This document shows, piece by piece, positions 6,035 to 8,250 of a stretch of DNA of 8,250 nt. Numbering within the stretch: the first letter of the stretch is position 1; every line of letters begins with the position of its first letter. The notes beneath the pieces are model-generated. The model saw nothing but the letters and a program-made list of their open reading frames with translations. It searched no databases and was not told the origin of the DNA. Source of the stretch: Pseudomonadota bacterium. Its GTDB lineage: Bacteria > Pseudomonadota > Gammaproteobacteria > Burkholderiales > Gallionellaceae. Location: positions 1 through 8,250 of the forward strand of contig JAJXTL010000131.1 of the NCBI GenBank assembly GCA_021783855.1. Reading direction: 5' to 3'. A program made the position numbers and the translations under genes.

Positions 6035-7714
6035 ATGCGCAACGCCTTGATAGTAGATGATAGCCCGGTCGAATTATTGATGACAAAAATCCTTCTTGAG
6101 CGGCTGGGATTTACGACAAGAACGGCTGGCAACGGTGAAGAGGCGTTGAACCTGATTCTCGATGATTCTCCGGATGTTGTGATCTGCGATATCACGATGC
6201 CTGGCATGAACGGACTGGAGCTTCTGAAAGCGACCAGGCGCTTTGATCGACCGCCCATCTTCATCATGGCAACGGGACTGGACGATGCCGAACACGCCGT
6301 TGCATCGCTCAATAGCGGCGCTTATGGTTACCTGACCAAGCCATTGAAAGAAGAGCCGTTGCTTAAAGCGCTGAACGAGGCGCGTCTTAGCCGACAGAAC
6401 GAACTGCAAGCGCAGCATGAACACGAAAGACTGTCCAGAAACGACCCGCTCACGGGCCTGGTCCACAAGGATGAATTCCTGCGCAAGCTCGCCGAATATG
6501 CCACTTCGCTGCGCAAGGACGATCATCCTTTGTCCATCCTTTTCATCAACATCGACGGCCTGCGCTACGTCAACAACACTTTTGGACACGCAGAAGGCGA
6601 CAATGCTCTGCAGCATGTGGCTGGCATCCTGAAGCAGTCGGTGCGGCCAACGGATATTGTGGCACGCTATGGCGGGGATGTTTTTGCGGTCGCATTGATC
6701 GGCATTGACCCGGCCAATGTCGATCCCAAGGCGCAGGCGATGTCACGCAATGTTGAAGCAGCCAGGGTGATGCTGGGTGACCGTGAACATAGTCTGACCG
6801 TCACGATAGGTATTGCCCTCGGACATGCGCACACTAGCACGGGGGCGCTGGTCAACAATGCGGATTTGGCGCTCCTGCTGGCCAAGGAAAGGGGGCGTAA
6901 CCAGATATACTTTTACCGCGATGAAGATGAGGCGCACCGCAAGGAATTCGGCGCGCTCTTCAACAACCTCGAAACGCTCAAGCTGGCACTGCAGGAGCGC
7001 CGTTTCAGCATGCACTATCAACCTATAGTGCACCTTGAGAGCGGCGAGCTTCATCACTATGAAGCATTGATTCGCCTGAGGGATGAGGCAGGCAATGTGC
7101 TGCCTCCCGATGTCTTCATCAGGGTCGCGGAAAAATTCGATCTCGCGACGAAAATCGACTGCATGGTGGTCACCACCTGCATTCAGAAGCTGGTCGAACT
7201 TGCAAAAGCAGGCAATCCGGCAGGTTTGGCCATCAACCTTTCCGGAAAGTCAGTAGGCAATGTTGAGTTGCTGGCCCTGATCAAGAGCGAACTGGCAACA
7301 ACAGGCGTTGATCCGGGCAGGATCATTTTTGAAATCACTGAAACCGCCGCCTTTCACAATCTTGATCTGGTTCAGCAATTCGTGCGCGAAGCAAAACAGC
7401 TTGGCTGTCGTTTTGCATTGGACGATTTTGGCGTTGGCTTTTCATCCTTTTATTACATCAAGCAGCTGGACATTGATTATTTGAAAATCGATGGATCGTT
7501 CATACGCAATCTGCAGGAAAGCGCCAACGACAGGGTTTTCGTCCAGGCCATGGTCGAAATTTCCCGTGTGTACGATATGAAGGTGATTGCAGAATGGGTG
7601 GAGAATGCGGAAATCACCGCCTTGCTGAATGATATCGGCGTGGATTACGGGCAAGGTTACCATTTTGGCAGGCCGTCGCCAGATTGCGGAGGTTTGCACA
7701 GTGACAGGGCGTAG
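6035..7714 (+). CDS. Response regulator with degenerate GGDEF and intact EAL domains (probable c-di-GMP phosphodiesterase)
   Basis: A 559-residue cytoplasmic protein; AGGA six bases before the ATG fixes the start. The receiver (about 1-118) has D8/D9, phosphoacceptor D52 (ICDITMP), T80 and K102. A short helical linker leads to a GGDEF domain (about 135-292). This retains D174 and N180 in NIDGLRYVNNTFGH, and an I-site RPTD (204-207) exactly five residues before the signature, but the signature reads YGGDVF (V216 in place of glutamate), so cyclase activity is probably lost. The EAL domain (about 312-547) has YEAL (E343), NLS (N401), EITET (E433), LDDFGVGFSS (D463, D464), LKID (K484), AEWVE (E520) and YGQGYHFGRP (Q540). 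These are all the metal-binding and catalytic positions, so phosphodiesterase activity (c-di-GMP to pGpG) is expected. The AEWVE motif has W in place of the usual G. The gene is divergent from the hybrid kinase, the likely source of its phosphate. Confidence 0.92.
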   Translation: MRNALIVDDSPVELLMTKILLERLGFTTRTAGNGEEALNLILDDSPDVVICDITMPGMNGLELLKATRRFDRPPIFIMATGLDDAEHAVASLNSGAYGYLTKPLKEEPLLKALNEARLSRQNELQAQHEHERLSRNDPLTGLVHKDEFLRKLAEYATSLRKDDHPLSILFINIDGLRYVNNTFGHAEGDNALQHVAGILKQSVRPTDIVARYGGDVFAVALIGIDPANVDPKAQAMSRNVEAARVMLGDREHSLTVTIGIALGHAHTSTGALVNNADLALLLAKERGRNQIYFYRDEDEAHRKEFGALFNNLETLKLALQERRFSMHYQPIVHLESGELHHYEALIRLRDEAGNVLPPDVFIRVAEKFDLATKIDCMVVTTCIQKLVELAKAGNPAGLAINLSGKSVGNVELLALIKSELATTGVDPGRIIFEITETAAFHNLDLVQQFVREAKQLGCRFALDDFGVGFSSFYYIKQLDIDYLKIDGSFIRNLQESANDRVFVQAMVEISRVYDMKVIAEWVENAEITALLNDIGVDYGQGYHFGRPSPDCGGLHSDRA

Positions 7715-7736
7715 CATTGCGGGTCGAGGTTGAAAT

Positions 7737-7761
7737 CGCAAACGGGTATTTGCGGTTTTCT
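7737..7761 (+). terminator. Rho-independent terminator after the GGDEF-EAL gene
   Basis: A perfect six-base stem CGCAAA/TTTGCG (7737-7742 with 7749-7754) with a six-base loop is followed by a T-rich tail (GTTTTCT, 7755-7761). It lies 22 bases after the stop codon, as expected for the end of this transcription unit. The rest of the gap up to the tRNA promoter shows nothing further. Confidence 0.7.
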
Positions 7762-7830
7762 ATCATGGATGGATTTTATGCTGGCTTGTGCTGATGTAAC
7801 TGCATTCTTGAGGATAAACGCTATTCTTCA

Positions 7831-7858
7831 TTGACAGTGCGTGCTGAATACGTATAAT
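7831..7858 (+). promoter_or_regulatory. Consensus sigma-70 promoter of the tRNA-Lys/tRNA-Thr operon
   Basis: TTGACA (7831-7836) and TATAAT (7853-7858), both perfect hexamers, are separated by 16 bases. The -10 is followed by a GC-rich discriminator (TCGCGCTCC), the hallmark of stable-RNA promoters under stringent (ppGpp) control. Transcription should begin near 7865, about 13 bases before tRNA-Lys. Confidence 0.88.
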
Positions 7859-7877
7859 TCGCGCTCCTTTGTGAAGC

Positions 7878-7953
7878 GGGTCGATAGCTCAGCCGGTAGA
7901 GCAGCGGACTTTTAATCCGTTGGTCGCGAGTTCGAATCTCGCTCGACCCACCA
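7878..7953 (+). tRNA. tRNA-Lys (anticodon TTT)
   Basis: A 76-nt tRNA with CCA encoded in the gene. The acceptor stem GGGTCGA pairs perfectly with TCGACCC (7943-7949), and the discriminator is A. The D-arm is TAGCTCAGCCGGTAGAGCA, the anticodon loop CTTTTAA with TTT at 7911-7913, and the T-arm GCGAG-TTCGAAT-CTCGC is fully paired. It reads AAA/AAG codons. It is the first gene of a two-tRNA transcript driven by the promoter at 7831-7858. Confidence 0.97.
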
Positions 7954-7963
7954 GTTTCACCAT

Positions 7964-8039
7964 GCCGCTTTAGCTCAGTTGGTAGAGCAACCGCCTTGTA
8001 AGCGGTAGGTCATCAGTTCGAATCCGATAAGCGGCACCA
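7964..8039 (+). tRNA. tRNA-Thr (anticodon TGT)
   Basis: A 76-nt tRNA with encoded CCA, ten bases after tRNA-Lys and surely co-transcribed. The acceptor stem GCCGCTT/AAGCGGC is perfect, the discriminator is A, and the anticodon loop is CTTGTAA with TGT at 7997-7999. The T-arm is ATCAG-TTCGAAT-CCGAT, which leaves one A-C mismatch (8015 opposite 8025, tRNA positions 52 and 62), where related tRNAs have an A-U pair. This may be a tolerated variant or a sequencing error. It is not enough to call the gene a pseudogene, as all other arms are sound. Confidence 0.94.
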
Positions 8040-8046
8040 AATAAAT

Positions 8047-8080
8047 CAAGGCCTTGCAGAAATGTAGGGCTTTGTTGTTT
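8047..8080 (+). terminator. Probable terminator of the tRNA operon
   Basis: CAAGGCCTT (8047-8055) pairs with AGGGCTTTG (8066-8074) over nine positions, including two G-U wobbles, with a ten-base loop. It is followed by TTGTTT (8075-8080). It begins eight bases after the CCA of tRNA-Thr. The T-tract is interrupted, so efficiency is uncertain. Confidence 0.5.
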
Positions 8081-8107
8081 CTGGACTTTGGTTCTGTGTG
8101 CTTCACG

Positions 8108-8129
8108 TGTACCCTGCCTGTACCCCGCC
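8108..8129. repeat. Two-copy 11-base tandem repeat downstream of tRNA-Thr
   Basis: TGTACCCTGCC and TGTACCCCGCC lie end to end, differing at one position. Each contains TGTACCC; the first is preceded by CACG, giving a partly palindromic ACGTGTAC. Eleven-base spacing puts both copies on the same face of the helix, as in protein-binding sites such as integrase arm sites. No specific protein can be named. Confidence 0.5.
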
Positions 8130-8164
8130 GCATGGTATGCGCTATATCCACCACAATCGGCATA

Positions 8165-8190
8165 GGGGGCGGTTATTATAACCGCGCCCC
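8165..8190. repeat. Strong hairpin in the non-coding right end
   Basis: GGGG-GCGGTTA (8165-8175) pairs with TAACCGC (8179-8185) and, after a single bulged G at 8186, with CCCC (8187-8190), leaving a TTA loop. That is eleven base pairs with one bulge. No T-run follows on the plus strand, so it is not a typical terminator. Confidence 0.6.
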
Positions 8191-8196
8191 TGCCAC

Positions 8197-8228
8197 ACCA
8201 CCCGGCATGCGGGTCCGCACCGGGCGGT
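8197..8228. repeat. Second bulged hairpin in the non-coding right end
   Basis: ACCACCCGG (8197-8205) faces CCGGGCGGT (8220-8228), and an inner TGCG/CGCA (8208-8211 with 8216-8219) closes a four-base loop; two bases (8206-8207) are unpaired on one side. On the plus strand position 8200 opposite 8225 is an A-C mismatch, but on the minus strand it becomes a G-U pair. If this is an RNA structure, the minus strand is therefore the better candidate. Apart from these repeats, the stretch 8081-8250 holds no gene that can be supported. Confidence 0.5.
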
Positions 8229-8250
8229 TCAAGAAGTTGAGGTTATGAGA

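Noticed and set aside
7975..8163. A 62-codon minus-strand open frame overlapping tRNA-Thr
   Set aside because: Its last third is the antisense of the tRNA itself (LVPLIGFELMTYRLQGG is a familiar tRNA artefact) and the rest has no motif; not a gene.
8197..8230. Group II intron domain V
   Set aside because: The length, bulged-hairpin layout and GGTTC end are similar, but the conserved AGC triad and GNRA tetraloop are absent on both strands and no intron-encoded reverse transcriptase lies in the window.
8054..8248. A 64-codon plus-strand open frame at the right end
   Set aside because: It runs through a terminator-like hairpin, a tandem repeat and two further hairpins, with no ribosome site; an artefact of structured DNA.
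1..8250. CRISPR arrays, complete insertion sequences, integrase genes, rRNA genes
   Set aside because: No regularly spaced repeats, transposase or integrase motifs, or rRNA signatures were found in either strand of the window.

Overview
The window looks like chromosomal DNA of a betaproteobacterium, most likely of the Nitrosomonadales type (Gallionellaceae, Methylophilaceae or Nitrosomonadaceae relatives). This rests on the Tim44-like/UbiJ gene pair typical of the ubiE-ubiB ubiquinone locus of that class, on the protein flavour and on the moderate-to-high GC. The exact genus cannot be fixed from sequence reading alone.

Layout. Positions 1-127 (minus) hold the start of a ubiJ (SCP2-like) gene cut by the window edge. 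It is translationally coupled through a GTGA overlap to a Tim44-like membrane protein gene (124-900, minus). A short single-span membrane protein of unknown function (975-1337), an RluA-type pseudouridine synthase (1397-2050) and a PhnA/YjdM zinc-ribbon protein (2057-2398) follow, all on the minus strand. From 2509 to 7714 lies a signal-transduction cluster: a stand-alone receiver protein (2509-2874, plus), a 979-residue membrane hybrid histidine kinase with sensor, PAS, HisKA, ATPase, receiver and Hpt modules (2883-5822, minus, convergent with the receiver gene), and a receiver-GGDEF-EAL protein (6035-7714, plus, divergent from the kinase). A clear hairpin/T-run terminator closes this block. 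A consensus sigma-70 promoter then drives tRNA-Lys(TTT) and tRNA-Thr(TGT), both with encoded CCA, followed by a probable terminator. The last 200 bases are non-coding but rich in repeats and hairpins.

How the genes may work together. The kinase carries its own receiver and a C-terminal Hpt domain, so it is built as a His-Asp-His relay that needs an external receiver. Two receiver proteins without cognate kinases of their own flank it on either side, so the simplest inference is a branched phosphorelay. One branch would end in a single-domain receiver. The other would end in a c-di-GMP phosphodiesterase whose cyclase domain is degenerate (GGDVF) but whose I-site and EAL catalytic residues are intact. 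The minus-strand genes at 1-2398 are housekeeping genes (ubiquinone synthesis, RNA modification) with no evident link to this module.

Nothing here is clearly a new biological system. The points most worth a second look are the three-gene relay, the split-integrity GGDEF/EAL protein, an A-C mismatch in the T-stem of tRNA-Thr, and the structured sequence downstream of that tRNA, which could be the edge or remnant of a mobile element.
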